The notes: generated by a model from the letters alone, not told the origin. A stretch of 64,000 bases of DNA from Prevotella sp. (GCA_016291495.1 JAEEXI010000004.1:62001-126000); one strand, 5' to 3'. Counted from the stretch's first letter, positions 15,976 through 25,799 are shown. Program-made: numbers and translations.

Positions 15976-17991
15976 TTAGTGATTATTAGTAGATGTTTTA
16001 CTGTGATTCAATCCGTTTTCAAGCCACAGGAGATACTCCTGAATATCCTCGTTATAGGAACGGGAAGGACCCAGCGGTTTTCCTTGAGCATCAAGCAAGA
16101 CATAGAAAGGTTGTGTGTTGGCTCCAAACTTGGTGGCTTGCAGATGACTCCATTTATCTCCGACAGTACGTAGTGTACGCTTCTGACCGTTTATTTCCAC
16201 CTCGATAGGTTGGGGGAGAGGCGTCTTGTCATCGACATAGAGGGATATGAGCACATAGTCCTGGGTCAGTCTTCGTGCCACTTCCTCATCCGTCCATACA
16301 GCAGCTTCCATCTTACGACAGTTTACACAACCAAATCCCGTAAAGTCAATAACGACAGGCTTTTGGTGTTCCTGGGCAAATGCCATTCCTTGTTCGTAAT
16401 CCTTGAAGGGCGCTTCCACAACGGTTGTCTGGACCATCTTATAATCCTGCGTGTACATGGGTGGTGTGAAGGCACTGATGGCTTTCAGGGGGGCACCCCA
16501 TAGTCCAGGTATCATATAGATGGTGAAGGCAAAGGAGAGGAGTCCGAGGAAGAACTGAGGTACATTTGTACGATGTTCCGGTTCATCGTGGGGGAAACGA
16601 ATCCATCCCATGAGGTAGGCACCTAACAGTCCGAAGAGGGCTATCCATATCGACAGGAAAACCTCACGGTCTAACAATCGCCAACCATAGGCCAGGTCTG
16701 CTACACTCAAGAACTTGAGAGCGAAAGCGAGTTCGATGAATCCGAGGACCACCTTGATGGTGTTCATCCATCCGCCCGACTTCGGTATAGACTTCAGGAG
16801 AGAGGGGAAGAGGGCAAACAATGCAAACGGAATAGCCAGTCCGATGGCGAAACCTAACATGCCAAGTGTTGGTCCGAGAATATTGCCTTGCGTGGAAACG
16901 GCTACCAAGAGGAAACCGATGATCGGTCCTGTGCAGGAGAAAGAGACCAACACAAGGGTAAAGGCCATGAGGAAGATAGAAAGTAATCCCGTCGTCCGCT
17001 CACTCTTCTGGTCTATCTTGTTCGACCATGAGGCAGGCAACGCCAACTCGAAGGCTCCGAAGAAGGAAGCTGCGAAGATAATGAGCAACAGGGCGAAGAA
17101 GATATTAAACCAGGCATTGGTGCTGAGGGCATTCAACGCATTGGCTCCAAACAACGCTGTAACAAGGAGTCCTAATGCCACATAGATGACGATGATACTC
17201 AGCCCGTAGGTAAATGCTTCACGGATGGCTTTCGAACGTTCCTTGTTACGCTTGAGGAAGAACGATACCGTCATCGGGATGATGGGCCATACACAAGGCG
17301 TGAGTAAAGCGATGAAACCGCCTAACAGTCCTGCGAGGAAAATATACCATAAAGAATGGTCTGTAGGAGTGTCGCTATAGCCTTGCAGTTCTTTGATGAC
17401 AGGTTGCCAGAGGTCTGTTGAAAGTTGAGAGTTGAAAGTTGAGAGTTGAGAGTTGAAAGTTGAAAGTTGAGAGTCAGAGATGGTATCTGTGATTGCCGTA
17501 TTTTTGGGTACCTCTTCTTTCCTTTTCTCTTCTTGCTCTAGTTTTGCCGTTCCCTCTTTCTTGAATGTGACAGAGGAAGGGGGCATACACATCTGGTCGT
17601 TACAGGCGCCATACTCCAGATAGCAGTCAATGGCGTATTTCTCCTTTGTGAACTTAATCTTCTGAACGAAGGTGGCGGAATGCTCGAAGTAGCGTACCTC
17701 CATATTGAAGAGTTTGTCAAACACCTTCTGCTCATTGCCTCGTGGTTTCAGCTTCCCTACTGTCTCCGCACCATCCATCTTAACCACATTGAAACTGGCA
17801 GCAATAGGACCGTCGTTCAGATTGGTTGAATAGACATGCCAGCCAGCATCGATCTTACCGGTGAAGATAATCTCCGCTTCACCGTTGGTAAGATTCTTCA
17901 GCTGAGTAGTGAAATGTACGGGGTCTGCCATCTGTGCACTCATCGTCAGCACAGACAGTCCTATCATCAATAAGGTGTACAGTCTTCTCAT
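15976..17991 (-). CDS. dsbD: Thiol:disulfide interchange protein DsbD family
   Basis: A 671-residue membrane reductase. After a signal peptide (MRRLYTLLMIGLSVLTMSAQ) comes the DsbDN-like periplasmic domain with CYLEYGACNDQMCMPP. A hydrophobic core of about eight helices holds LTPCVWPIIPMTVSF and SFSCTGPIIGF cysteines. The C-terminal thioredoxin-like domain has DFTGFGCVNCRKME. The start at 17991 fits a promoter immediately upstream. The linker between periplasmic domain and first helix is made of eight translated heptads (17418-17473), giving peptide repeats such as NSQLSTF. Confidence 0.93.
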   Translation of the reverse strand: MRRLYTLLMIGLSVLTMSAQMADPVHFTTQLKNLTNGEAEIIFTGKIDAGWHVYSTNLNDGPIAASFNVVKMDGAETVGKLKPRGNEQKVFDKLFNMEVRYFEHSATFVQKIKFTKEKYAIDCYLEYGACNDQMCMPPSSVTFKKEGTAKLEQEEKRKEEVPKNTAITDTISDSQLSTFNSQLSTFNSQLSTDLWQPVIKELQGYSDTPTDHSLWYIFLAGLLGGFIALLTPCVWPIIPMTVSFFLKRNKERSKAIREAFTYGLSIIVIYVALGLLVTALFGANALNALSTNAWFNIFFALLLIIFAASFFGAFELALPASWSNKIDQKSERTTGLLSIFLMAFTLVLVSFSCTGPIIGFLLVAVSTQGNILGPTLGMLGFAIGLAIPFALFALFPSLLKSIPKSGGWMNTIKVVLGFIELAFALKFLSVADLAYGWRLLDREVFLSIWIALFGLLGAYLMGWIRFPHDEPEHRTNVPQFFLGLLSFAFTIYMIPGLWGAPLKAISAFTPPMYTQDYKMVQTTVVEAPFKDYEQGMAFAQEHQKPVVIDFTGFGCVNCRKMEAAVWTDEEVARRLTQDYVLISLYVDDKTPLPQPIEVEINGQKRTLRTVGDKWSHLQATKFGANTQPFYVLLDAQGKPLGPSRSYNEDIQEYLLWLENGLNHSKTSTNNH
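17418..17473 (+). repeat. 8-unit TTGAAAG/TTGAGAG array in dsbD
   Basis: Eight contiguous 7-mers, each TTGAAAG or TTGAGAG, lie in the dsbD linker. On the coding strand they give open CAACTCTCAACTTTC-type codons and the repeating peptide SQLSTFN. Confidence 0.95.
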
Positions 17992-17998
17992 CAAGGTA

Positions 17999-18029
17999 CA
18001 AAGGTACGAATAAGCAAGCAAAAAGCAAA
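17999..18029 (-). promoter_or_regulatory. Promoter for dsbD
   Basis: On the minus strand TTTG (18029-18026), a 19-base spacer and TACCTTTG (18006-17999). The start codon follows within ten bases, implying a very short leader. A second TACCTTTG lies at 18089-18082 after small hairpin sequences. Confidence 0.75.
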
Positions 18030-18102
18030 AGAAAAACCATTTTTCTTTTGCTTTTTCGAGCGAAGAACCTTCGACCATAGGTCAAAGGTACACACTTTCT
18101 TT

Positions 18103-18885
18103 CTATTTGCCAAGAAATTTTGTATCAAGATAGCTTTGGAAAGCTTCTTTATAGTTGTCGCCAATGGGCAGATAGGTATCAGCATCCATGATGACGCGGT
18201 TTTTGTTAACCTCCTGAATCTTGTCAAGGTTGACGATATAGGAACGGTGAATGCGCATGAAGTAGTCAGGAAGCCTTTCTTCTATCTTCTTCATCGAGAG
18301 GAGGGTGATGATGGGCTTCTCACCCTCCACATGAATCTTCAGATATTCGCTCATACCCTCGATATAACGGATGTCGGCAATAGTGACTTTAACGATGCGA
18401 TATTCGGTCTTGACAAAGAGGGTGTCGTCTTGGCCATCAGCTATTGGCTTCATTCCCGAGCTTTGCTCGCCCATTCCCGCTGACGCGCCTACCCGTTGCC
18501 TTTCCCGTAGCCTTTGACTGTTGACAGAAGATTCTAAACGCTCCTTTATCCTGAAAGCAGCCCGTTGGAAGTCCTGCAAACCGAAGGGCTTCAGCAGGTA
18601 GTCGACAGCATTCACCTTAAACCCCTCAACGGCATATTCACTATAGGCCGTGGTGAAGACTACCAGTGGCGGAGCCTGTAGCGACTTGACGAAATCCATT
18701 CCGTTGAGGTCGGGCATATTGATGTCACAGAAGATGGCATCTACCGTTTCCTGTTCCAGATAATTCTTGGCTTCCAAGGCACTCTGACACTGGGCAGCCA
18801 GTTCAAGGAAGGGAATCTTACCGATATAGGTTACCAGTTGCTGCAACGCAAGCGGTTCGTCATCAATCGCTAAACATCTAATCAT
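18103..18885 (-). CDS. LytTR-family response regulator
   Basis: A 260-residue regulator: receiver domain (residues 1-115) with acidic pair DDE, phospho-acceptor Asp in FCDINMPDLNG and Lys in YLLKPF; C-terminal LytTR DNA-binding domain (about 155-260) with FVKTEYRIVKVTIADIRYIE and MRIHRSYIVNLDKI. The linker, about 118-150, is unusually long and low-complexity (RLRERQRVGASAGMGEQSS); its DNA contains short hairpins, suggesting repeat insertion. It overlaps its histidine kinase by four bases. Confidence 0.95.
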   Translation of the reverse strand: MIRCLAIDDEPLALQQLVTYIGKIPFLELAAQCQSALEAKNYLEQETVDAIFCDINMPDLNGMDFVKSLQAPPLVVFTTAYSEYAVEGFKVNAVDYLLKPFGLQDFQRAAFRIKERLESSVNSQRLRERQRVGASAGMGEQSSGMKPIADGQDDTLFVKTEYRIVKVTIADIRYIEGMSEYLKIHVEGEKPIITLLSMKKIEERLPDYFMRIHRSYIVNLDKIQEVNKNRVIMDADTYLPIGDNYKEAFQSYLDTKFLGK

Positions 18886-20015
18886 GTGAGTGGTATTTGA
18901 AGTTCAACATTATAAGTATCAGGCTCGTCCTGTATCGTCAATGTATAGTTTTCTCCATAGAGTAAGTTTAACCGTTGTCTGACATTTGTAAGTCCTACGC
19001 CACCTTCTTGGCTGCTGGCTATTGATTGTTGGTTGTTGGCCTTGCTGTTTCTGCACTCAAAATGCAAGGTAGCCTCTTTGATGTCTGCCTTGATATGGAT
19101 AAACGAGTCGTGCTGATAGCTGATGCCATGCTTGAAGGCATTCTCGATAAACGTGATAAGCATAAGCGGCGGTAACTGGCAGTCGGGTACCTCAGGAGGT
19201 AGTACTACTTGTACATCCACTTTATCTGTATATCGCAGTCGCATCAGGGTGATGTAGTGGCGGATGAAGTCAAATTCTCGACTCAGGGGCACTCCCTTCT
19301 TGTCGCCTTCGTAGAGTACGAAACGCATCATCTTCGACAGTTCCAGGATGGTATCCTTCGCCTTCTCCGGGTCGATGTCCACCAATGCGTGGATATTGTT
19401 GAGCGTGTTCATGAAGAAATGTGGGTTGATCTGGTATCGCAGATACTCCAGCTGCTGTTCCAGATTCTCCTTTTCCAGAGCCATCAGTTGCTTGGCATCA
19501 TGGCGCGACTTGAAATAAAGCTTGATGCCTATGTTCATACCCAGCATCAGGATGAGGATGATAAGAGCGACGACATCATGCTGCCCCACCATGATTGGCG
19601 GTCTGTGACGTCTGTGTTCCTTGAAATCCCGAGGATGGGGAGGATGCTCCCTGTGCAACGGCTCCATCTGTTCCATGGGAGGGGGCTCGTGGCCAAACGC
19701 CCTGCGTTCCGAAGGACGGTTTGTGCATTGGTAGACAATGAATCCTCCGATAATCGCGGCAACGATGCCGAAGTACAGGGCACGTCGCTGCTTGTACACC
19801 AACAAGGGGGCGAGCAGGAAGTTATGGATGAGGAAAATGACGAGGAAGATTCCAAACTGTTTCCAGATCATGAACACCTCTTTCCACTCGAAGTCAATGA
19901 CGGGATTGCTGACAGAGCGCATGTAGAGACTGAGTACCGGCACTGCGAAGAGCATGCCCCACAGTGCCAGATAGGTCAGATTCTCATGTCTTTTCTGTTC
20001 TTCCATCCATTTCAT
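18882..20015 (-). CDS. LytS/YehU-type sensor histidine kinase
   Basis: A 377-residue membrane kinase. About four transmembrane helices occupy the first 165 residues, separated by a proline/histidine-rich loop (HREHPPHPRDFKEHRRHRPP). The His_kinase domain has the phospho-acceptor in YLRYQINPHFFMNTLNNIHA; the ATPase domain has FIENAFKHGI and GVGLTNVRQRLNLLYG. Five TTGGCTG heptads (19008-19042) are translated as SKANNQQSIASSQEG just before the G2 box. It overlaps the response regulator and lies 30 bases after the DUF4353 gene. Confidence 0.94.
   Translation of the reverse strand: MKWMEEQKRHENLTYLALWGMLFAVPVLSLYMRSVSNPVIDFEWKEVFMIWKQFGIFLVIFLIHNFLLAPLLVYKQRRALYFGIVAAIIGGFIVYQCTNRPSERRAFGHEPPPMEQMEPLHREHPPHPRDFKEHRRHRPPIMVGQHDVVALIILILMLGMNIGIKLYFKSRHDAKQLMALEKENLEQQLEYLRYQINPHFFMNTLNNIHALVDIDPEKAKDTILELSKMMRFVLYEGDKKGVPLSREFDFIRHYITLMRLRYTDKVDVQVVLPPEVPDCQLPPLMLITFIENAFKHGISYQHDSFIHIKADIKEATLHFECRNSKANNQQSIASSQEGGVGLTNVRQRLNLLYGENYTLTIQDEPDTYNVELQIPLT
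19008..19042 (+). repeat. TTGGCTG heptads in the histidine kinase
   Basis: TTGGCTG, CTGGCTA, TTGATTG, TTGGTTG, TTGGCCT are in register and open in the coding frame. The coding-strand edge AGCCAAGAAGGTGG resembles the edge of the array in the M3 peptidase gene (AGCCAAAAAGGTTGG at 31349-31335). Confidence 0.8.
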
Positions 20016-20045
20016 ATAACGTAATGCTTGGATGATTATTGTATG

Positions 20046-21911
20046 TTACCAACCGCCAGGACCACCTCCAGGACCGCCAGGTCCGCCACCGCCAGGCATA
20101 CCGCCTCCCATACCTCCGCTGATGGTGTTTGAGGCGGTCACCGTCTGGGTGCTGTTGCCCAACTTGAGGGTATAGCTGCTGCCACTGACCAGGTCTGGTG
20201 TCGTGACAATGATGGCCCCGTTGCTATAGGATATTGGTGGCATTGTGAAGGTGTACAGCGTCTTGCTGCTATTGCTGATAATGACGGTACCGTTGGCACT
20301 GACAGAGCCCGTCGTGGAGATGATACCCTGTGAGGTGCTGCCCAAATTACCATCGAAGCGACCTCCGATGCCGAAGATATAACCACCGGTGATGTAGAGC
20401 TTCTTCTGTTCGTTGATGTCGATACCAGCCTCGGCACCACCTTCTCCGCAGGCGATGATGACACCACCTTTGAGGAACATGTCGCCATTGGCGTCTATCG
20501 CGTCATTGTTGGTGCCAACGGCCACCACTGTACCACCGCTGATGGTCATGTCACCTGTAGAGTTCAGGGCATCGTCGTGAGCATATACCAATACTGTTCC
20601 GCCCGTGACGTCAAAGGTTCCCTTACTCTCAATACCCTCGGCATTGTTGCCACTGGTACGTACCATGATATCGCCACCACTGATTTTCAGCACACCATAG
20701 GTAGTCGTCGTACCTGTTGACTCATCCTTATATCCAATCTTAATACCCTTTGGCGAAGAGGTGACACTACTGCTGAGGTTGTCAGTATTGCCTGTGTAGT
20801 TCAGATTCTCTGTCGTACCGTCATTATAATAGAGTCCGCCCTCTGTGATGATGCGTATCTTACCGCCTGTGACATATCCCTCCAGGTCGGCCTTGATGCC
20901 CTTGCCGCCACTGCCTGTAGCCTTGGCATATAACTCACCACCGTTCATGTAGAAAATTCCGTCGCAGGCCACACCGGCAGCTGCCTTGGTGTCAGCATCC
21001 TCCTCATCCCAAGTACCGTTACCTGTGGCTATCGTTGTGGTGCGTCCGCCATTGATGGTGATATTGGTGTCGCCATTGATGGCTTTGGCACCCAAGGCAG
21101 ACACCTCTACGTTGATGATACCACCGTTGATGATCATGTCACTGCCAGCCTTGATACCGTGATTGGCAGTTGACTTCACATACAGGTTGACACCCTTGTC
21201 GACGACCACGTTGCTCTTGCCGTGTATACCGTTGTTATAGGTGCCGTAGACTTCCAATGAGCCGTCACCGCTAATCAGCAGCTTGCCTTTGCTGAAGACT
21301 GCGCCCTTGTGACTGTCATCGGCCGTTGTACCGTCCTTCACGCTGTTGCTGCCCGTCAGTACCAGATAGGCATTCGACTTGCTCTGCAGGTCGATGGCGG
21401 TAGAACGTGTATTGGTGATGTTGGCATTGCTAAGGTTCAGTTCGAAGTCTGTCTTACCGTCAATGATCAGTGAACCGTCTGTCGTCGTTCCTGTCACGAC
21501 ATAGCAGACGCCCTCCGTATTGCCGTGACTGAGTGTGACGTCATTACCGTCAACCGTTACGGTCACACCATCAACGGCAGGGTCGACAGGATTACTCATG
21601 TCGATGTTAACCACCGTTGCAAAAGTATGCGCACTGGGTGCGTCACCGTCCTCAGGATAGGTGGCGGCGACATTGCTCGCAGGCTCTGCCGTCGTCTTGT
21701 CAAGGCTGATGGTGAAGGTCTTCATCTCACTGTAGGAGCCAGAGGAGCTTCCCCCATTGTTGTCGTCTCCGTCACCGTCGTTGTTGTCACCGTTGTCGAC
21801 GTTTCCGTAGTCGTAGTTCAGCGGATCTTCCGACGAACAGGCTGTTGTCATTGTCATCATTGCTGCCATGAGCATGATAGGCATCATCATTTTCTTCTTC
21901 ATCTTATTCAC
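20046..21911 (-). CDS. DUF4353 (carbohydrate-binding, Cthe_2159-like) lipoprotein
   Basis: A 621-residue lipoprotein with lipobox TTACSS (Cys about residue 25), followed by an Asp/Gly/Asn-rich linker. The body is a repetitive parallel beta-helix with motifs such as GKSNVVVDKGVNLYV, GIKAGSDMIINGG and NNDAIDANGDMFLKGG, matching DUF4353 proteins reported to bind acidic carbohydrate. The C-terminus is a Gly/Pro tail, GGMGGGMPGGGGPGGPGG. Asp/Asn-rich turns suggest calcium. It lies upstream of, and in the same direction as, the LytS/LytTR pair and may be controlled by it. Confidence 0.85.
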   Translation of the reverse strand: MNKMKKKMMMPIMLMAAMMTMTTACSSEDPLNYDYGNVDNGDNNDGDGDDNNGGSSSGSYSEMKTFTISLDKTTAEPASNVAATYPEDGDAPSAHTFATVVNIDMSNPVDPAVDGVTVTVDGNDVTLSHGNTEGVCYVVTGTTTDGSLIIDGKTDFELNLSNANITNTRSTAIDLQSKSNAYLVLTGSNSVKDGTTADDSHKGAVFSKGKLLISGDGSLEVYGTYNNGIHGKSNVVVDKGVNLYVKSTANHGIKAGSDMIINGGIINVEVSALGAKAINGDTNITINGGRTTTIATGNGTWDEEDADTKAAAGVACDGIFYMNGGELYAKATGSGGKGIKADLEGYVTGGKIRIITEGGLYYNDGTTENLNYTGNTDNLSSSVTSSPKGIKIGYKDESTGTTTTYGVLKISGGDIMVRTSGNNAEGIESKGTFDVTGGTVLVYAHDDALNSTGDMTISGGTVVAVGTNNDAIDANGDMFLKGGVIIACGEGGAEAGIDINEQKKLYITGGYIFGIGGRFDGNLGSTSQGIISTTGSVSANGTVIISNSSKTLYTFTMPPISYSNGAIIVTTPDLVSGSSYTLKLGNSTQTVTASNTISGGMGGGMPGGGGPGGPGGGPGGW

Positions 21912-21956
21912 TTTTTAAAATTTGGTTCACTTAGATTAGATGATGCAAATGTAGAC

Positions 21957-21995
21957 GAAAAAAACCGGCTCGCAAAAAATATTCAGCGAACCGGC
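21957..21995 (-). terminator. Rho-independent terminator
   Basis: On the minus strand GCCGGTTCGC pairs with GCGAGCCGGT (two G-T pairs) around a 12-base loop and is followed by a run of T. It ends the transcript of the 22020-22601 lipoprotein. Confidence 0.85.
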
Positions 21996-22019
21996 TTATT
22001 TCTTCAACGAAATCAGAAA

Positions 22020-22601
22020 TTACAGTCCAAGTCCTTTCTTGACATCCTTGGCTGCACCGTCGATAGCGTCATTAGCCTTCTGCTTGGCAGCGTCCTTCAC
22101 CTCGTTAGCCTTGTCCTCAGCAGCCTGCTTAGCCTCGTCAATCTTCTCATTGGCAGCGTTAACAGCAGCGTCCTTGGCATCGGTAGCGGCATCGCCAACC
22201 TTCTCCTTCAGTCCGTTGACAACAGCCTCAGGCTCTACCTCCGTGATAGCAGCAACGGCAGTTGCAATAGCGGCATTGTCGCCAATCACACTCTTAATCT
22301 TGTCGGCATTCTCCTTCAGGAAACCCTGTACTCTGGCAACATACTGCTTGGCAGCCTCAGGGTCGGTCTTGATGAATTCGGCAATCTTTTCCTTCACAGC
22401 TTCAAGAGCCTGCTGGAACTTGCTGGCATCGTTTGCCTCAAGGTTGGAGGTCAGCATGGCAATAGCGGCATCAGCCTCTTCATCTGCAACATTGACGGCA
22501 ACAGCAGTACTGTCAGTAGCCTCACCCTGCTGGGTCTTGTTGTTACATGCGGTGAATCCGATGGCAACCATAGCCATCACTGCAAACATCATCTTTTTCA
22601 T
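22020..22601 (-). CDS. Alanine/lysine-rich helical lipoprotein, unknown function
   Basis: A 193-residue lipoprotein: signal MKKMMFAVMAMVAIGFTACN with lipobox FTAC. The mature half is Ala/Asp/Glu-rich, and residues about 135-190 form 11-residue-like helical repeats (NAANEKIDEAKQAAEDKANE), resembling LEA-type or apolipoprotein-like amphipathic helices. Start supported by GAAAGAAAAAC just upstream. It has its own terminator and appears monocistronic. Function unknown. Confidence 0.85.
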   Translation of the reverse strand: MKKMMFAVMAMVAIGFTACNNKTQQGEATDSTAVAVNVADEEADAAIAMLTSNLEANDASKFQQALEAVKEKIAEFIKTDPEAAKQYVARVQGFLKENADKIKSVIGDNAAIATAVAAITEVEPEAVVNGLKEKVGDAATDAKDAAVNAANEKIDEAKQAAEDKANEVKDAAKQKANDAIDGAAKDVKKGLGL

Positions 22602-22691
22602 AGTTTTTCTTTCTCCTTTTCAATTTTAATTAAACATGTTATGTTGGTTCTCTCAAAACCGCGACAAATATACAAACTATTTCGTTAGATG

Positions 22692-23456
22692 CTACTTTTC
22701 TTTTACTTCTTTTAACACAAGTTCTACTGGACAATGGTCTGAACCGTATATCTCCGTATGTATCTTCGAGTCGGCAATCTGGGGGAGCAACCGCTCGGAG
22801 GTCACGAAATAGTCAATGCGCCATCCTGCATTCTTCTGCCGGGCCTGGAAGCGGTATGACCACCATGAGTAGGTCACCTGTTCAGGATAGAGCGTACGGA
22901 AGGTATCGATGAAGCCACACGCCAGCAAGTCGCTGAATTTCTCACGTTCTTCGTCTGTAAAACCGGCATTCATCCGGTTGGTCTTGGGATTCTTCAAGTC
23001 AATCTCCTCATGGGCGACATTCAGGTCGCCACAGAGGATAACGGGCTTCTGCTGGTCCAGTCGCTTCAGATAGGCGCGAAAGGTGTCTTCCCACGACATA
23101 CGGTATTCCAGTCGCTTCAGTCCGTCCTGTGAGTTGGGCGTATAGCAACAAACCAGGAAGAAGTCTTCCATCTCCAGTGTGATGACGCGCCCCTCATGGT
23201 CGTGCAGGTCGATGCCGATACCATATTCTACGTTCAGGGGCTTGTGTCTGGTAAAAATTGCCGTACCGGAGTAGCCCTTCTTCTCCGCATAGTTCCAGTA
23301 TGAGGTATAGCCCTCAAACTGCAGGTCCAGCTGCCCTTCTTGCATCTTCGTCTCCTGCAGGCAGAAGAAGTCAGCATCCAACTCTCTGAAGATATCGCTG
23401 AAGCCCTTGCCCTCGCACGCCCTCAGTCCATTCACGTTCCAACTAATGAGTTTCAT
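22692..23456 (-). CDS. xth: Exodeoxyribonuclease III
   Basis: A 254-residue AP endonuclease/3'-exonuclease of base-excision repair. Motifs are complete: NVNGLRA, LQETKM (metal-binding Glu), YTPNSQDGLKRLEYR, GDLNVAHEEIDLKNPKTNRM, YSWWSYR, RIDYFVTS, and GSDHCPVEL with the catalytic His. It is the last gene of a run with M15 peptidase, YARHG, ribH and the TPR protein. Confidence 0.97.
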   Translation of the reverse strand: MKLISWNVNGLRACEGKGFSDIFRELDADFFCLQETKMQEGQLDLQFEGYTSYWNYAEKKGYSGTAIFTRHKPLNVEYGIGIDLHDHEGRVITLEMEDFFLVCCYTPNSQDGLKRLEYRMSWEDTFRAYLKRLDQQKPVILCGDLNVAHEEIDLKNPKTNRMNAGFTDEEREKFSDLLACGFIDTFRTLYPEQVTYSWWSYRFQARQKNAGWRIDYFVTSERLLPQIADSKIHTEIYGSDHCPVELVLKEVKEK

Positions 23457-23459
23457 ATA

Positions 23460-24242
23460 TCAAGGATTTGCTGCTAATATTTCTGGGCGGAACTCGAAGT
23501 GCATGGTGTCGTAGTGATACCAGCGACCGCCCCATATGAAGCCGTGCTTCTCAAAGATCAGTACCAGTTCTTTGGGGAACTTGTTGGCATAGACAATCTT
23601 GTCGGTCTCTTTCTTGCCGGGGTTCTTCCATAGCCAGTAGTCACTTTTGGCAACGGCGATGTCGATGGTCATGCCATAGGAGTGAGCACTCTGACGGTTG
23701 GCCCCCCTGACTTTACGCCAATAGAATGTGCCTGACGACTTCAGGTATTGGCGCAGTTCCGGATGTTTGGCAATTTCTTGGGCAACGGCACGGAGACTGT
23801 CTGCGGCACCGTTGACGGTTGTGAACAGTACTTTCTCGCCAAACCAGGGAACGCTGATGAGGTGTTTCCTGACCTCTGCCGCTGAGTTGCCGTACATCTT
23901 CTTGAAGAGTTGCTCGCAGCGGCTACGCCCTGCGTCTTGCAAATATTCAGGTGTCCATGACAGACGGTCGTACTTGAAGGCAAACATATCCTCTGGGTCG
24001 CCGTCGTCCAGTTTCTGCTCGAAGGTCTTCTTGCGTCCGTCGTCATACAGTATCTTCGTCCCGTCGTTCATCAGCAGGTAGCCGTTCTCATAGCCCTTGA
24101 TGAAGTCGGGATATACCTTCGTCAGAATCTTTGCCCCTTGGGGAATCGCTTGTTGTGCTGATGCTGGGACAGATGTAAAAAGAATAACAGCTACACTGAC
24201 AAAGGTCGTCAGTGTAACTGTCGTTTTAAAGAATCTCTTCAT
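23460..24242 (-). CDS. M15-family metallopeptidase, exported
   Basis: A 260-residue protein with signal peptide (VAVILFTSVPASAQQ). Zinc-site motifs HSYGMTIDIAV (His, Asp) and HYDTMHFEFRPE (catalytic and ligand His) match the peptidase M15 D-alanyl-D-alanine carboxypeptidase-like fold, so it probably trims peptidoglycan peptides in the periplasm. It is three bases from xth and abuts the YARHG gene. Confidence 0.9.
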   Translation of the reverse strand: MKRFFKTTVTLTTFVSVAVILFTSVPASAQQAIPQGAKILTKVYPDFIKGYENGYLLMNDGTKILYDDGRKKTFEQKLDDGDPEDMFAFKYDRLSWTPEYLQDAGRSRCEQLFKKMYGNSAAEVRKHLISVPWFGEKVLFTTVNGAADSLRAVAQEIAKHPELRQYLKSSGTFYWRKVRGANRQSAHSYGMTIDIAVAKSDYWLWKNPGKKETDKIVYANKFPKELVLIFEKHGFIWGGRWYHYDTMHFEFRPEILAANP

Positions 24243-24649
24243 TATTCGTATTTCAGCAGGAATGCGATGTTTGCATTCTCATATTTGTTAAACTCTCCTG
24301 CAGGAATCTCCTTTCGTGTTCCACGATACCAACTCTGTTGCTCGAAATAATTACGAAGGGCAGCATCTTTGAAGATGCGTCCATGACGTGCATAGATAGA
24401 GTTCTTCAATACGCGAATCTGACCTTTGTCATAGTCCTTGATGTCGTTGAAGCTGATGTAGCGAGTAGAGAGATAGTCGTACTCCGTACCCCATACCACA
24501 TTGGGGTTTTTCTTCTTCTTCTTTACCGTCTTTGTGGTCTGACGGGGAATAGAGGGAACATCCTGTGCACTTGCCTCCAATACTGGAGCCATCAGCATAG
24601 CAGCCATCAGTGCGGTGGCGGCCATCATCTTCTTTGAGATCAGTTTCAT
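24242..24649 (-). CDS. YARHG-domain exported protein
   Basis: A 135-residue protein with signal peptide ending near LEASAQD, a Lys-rich stretch, then the YARHG signature: RVLKNSIYARHGRIFKD, ALRNYFEQQSWYRG. YARHG domains are extracellular and of unknown function, often found next to cell-wall peptidases, as here. Its last base is the first base of the M15 gene. Confidence 0.9.
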   Translation of the reverse strand: MKLISKKMMAATALMAAMLMAPVLEASAQDVPSIPRQTTKTVKKKKKNPNVVWGTEYDYLSTRYISFNDIKDYDKGQIRVLKNSIYARHGRIFKDAALRNYFEQQSWYRGTRKEIPAGEFNKYENANIAFLLKYE

Positions 24650-24672
24650 AGTTTTTCGGTTTTATGTTGTTA

Positions 24673-25143
24673 TTAGAACTTTGCCATTTTGATGGCTACC
24701 ACTGCGCATTCATCGCCTTTGTTGCCTAAACGGCCGCCTGCACGGTCCTTTGCCTGTTGCAAATCGTTGGTGGTCAGCAGTCCAAAGACTACAGGGATGT
24801 TGTTGGTAGCGTTGAGACGGGCAATGCCTTGGGTGACTCCCTGACAGATATAGTCGAAGTGAGGGGTCTCGCCACGGATGACACATCCCAGGATGATCAC
24901 TGCGTCATATCCGTCGTTGAGTGTCATCTGGCGGGCTCCATAGATAAGCTCGAACGAGCCGGGAACAGTCTTTACGTGGATGTTCTCCGGTAATGCACCG
25001 TGCTTCTCCAGCGTGTTGCGGCAACCTTCCAATAGTGCTCCCGTGATTTCATGGTTCCATTCAGACACGACGATGCCGAATGTCATATTCGATGCATCGG
25101 GTACACTATCAATGTTGTACTCTGACAGGTTCTTGGTGGCCAT
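24673..25143 (-). CDS. ribH: 6,7-dimethyl-8-ribityllumazine synthase
   Basis: A 156-residue riboflavin-pathway enzyme that condenses the dihydroxybutanone phosphate with the pyrimidine to form lumazine. Motifs [49 protein letters not shown] (catalytic His), [20 protein letters not shown] and [12 protein letters not shown] are intact. It starts within the stop region of the upstream TPR gene. Confidence 0.97.
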   Translation of the reverse strand: MATKNLSEYNIDSVPDASNMTFGIVVSEWNHEITGALLEGCRNTLEKHGALPENIHVKTVPGSFELIYGARQMTLNDGYDAVIILGCVIRGETPHFDYICQGVTQGIARLNATNNIPVVFGLLTTNDLQQAKDRAGGRLGNKGDECAVVAIKMAKF

Positions 25144-25799
25144 TATTTTGCAGATGCACGTTCGATATACTCGTCGATAGTCTGGTACTGCATAGAGTTG
25201 AAGTACTTCTCCTTCACCTCTTGATACAGTTTCAGGGCCTCGTCTTTCTTACCCTGGCTCTCCAGAATCTCGCCTGCCTGAATGAGGAACGTGGGAGACA
25301 GAGAGTTGTTGTCGGCCATCTTAGCAGCTTTCTTCAGGTGTTCTACAGCCTTGTCGAGTTGTTTGAGGTTGGCATAGGCATTGCCTAATGCACCTTCTGC
25401 AGCAGGTGAGATCATGGCGTCGTCCTTGCCGCTGAAGTTCTCCAGGGCATTGACTGCCTCCTGCCATTTGCCGAGGTTTGCCTGACAGAGACCGATGTAG
25501 AGCTGGGCAAGGTTGCCTGCGTCCGTAGAGCCGTAGTCGTTGGCGACTTTCTGGAAACCGGCGAGGGCCTTGTCGTACTGCTCGCTGCTGAACAGTTCCT
25601 GACTCTTGGCGAGTTCAGTGCTTGCCTCATTGGCACGCGGGGTGAAATAGTAGTTGTTAAGGAGAATTGCTCCTACGATGATAACAATCACTGCGATAAC
25701 ACCAATCATAATAGCCTTCTTATACTTCTCGAAAAAGGCTTCTGCTTTGTTGACCTGCTCCTGCATTTCAGGGGCAGCCTGTGGGTTTTTGTTTGCCAT
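25143..25799 (-). CDS. Membrane-anchored tetratricopeptide protein (YfgM-like)
   Basis: A 218-residue protein with a cytoplasmic N-terminus, one transmembrane helix ([19 protein letters not shown], about residues 29-47) and about four TPR units ([51 protein letters not shown]). The topology matches YfgM-type chaperone-associated proteins. Start MANKNPQ at 25799 is chosen because the upstream extension is non-conserved. It shares an intergenic region with the divergent recF. Confidence 0.85.
   Translation of the reverse strand: MANKNPQAAPEMQEQVNKAEAFFEKYKKAIMIGVIAVIVIIVGAILLNNYYFTPRANEASTELAKSQELFSSEQYDKALAGFQKVANDYGSTDAGNLAQLYIGLCQANLGKWQEAVNALENFSGKDDAMISPAAEGALGNAYANLKQLDKAVEHLKKAAKMADNNSLSPTFLIQAGEILESQGKKDEALKLYQEVKEKYFNSMQYQTIDEYIERASAK

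Noticed and set aside
21525..22688. 387-residue plus-strand ORF
   Set aside because: It spans the antisense of two lipoprotein genes and a terminator; composition (Val/Ser/Leu-rich) is that of a shadow frame.
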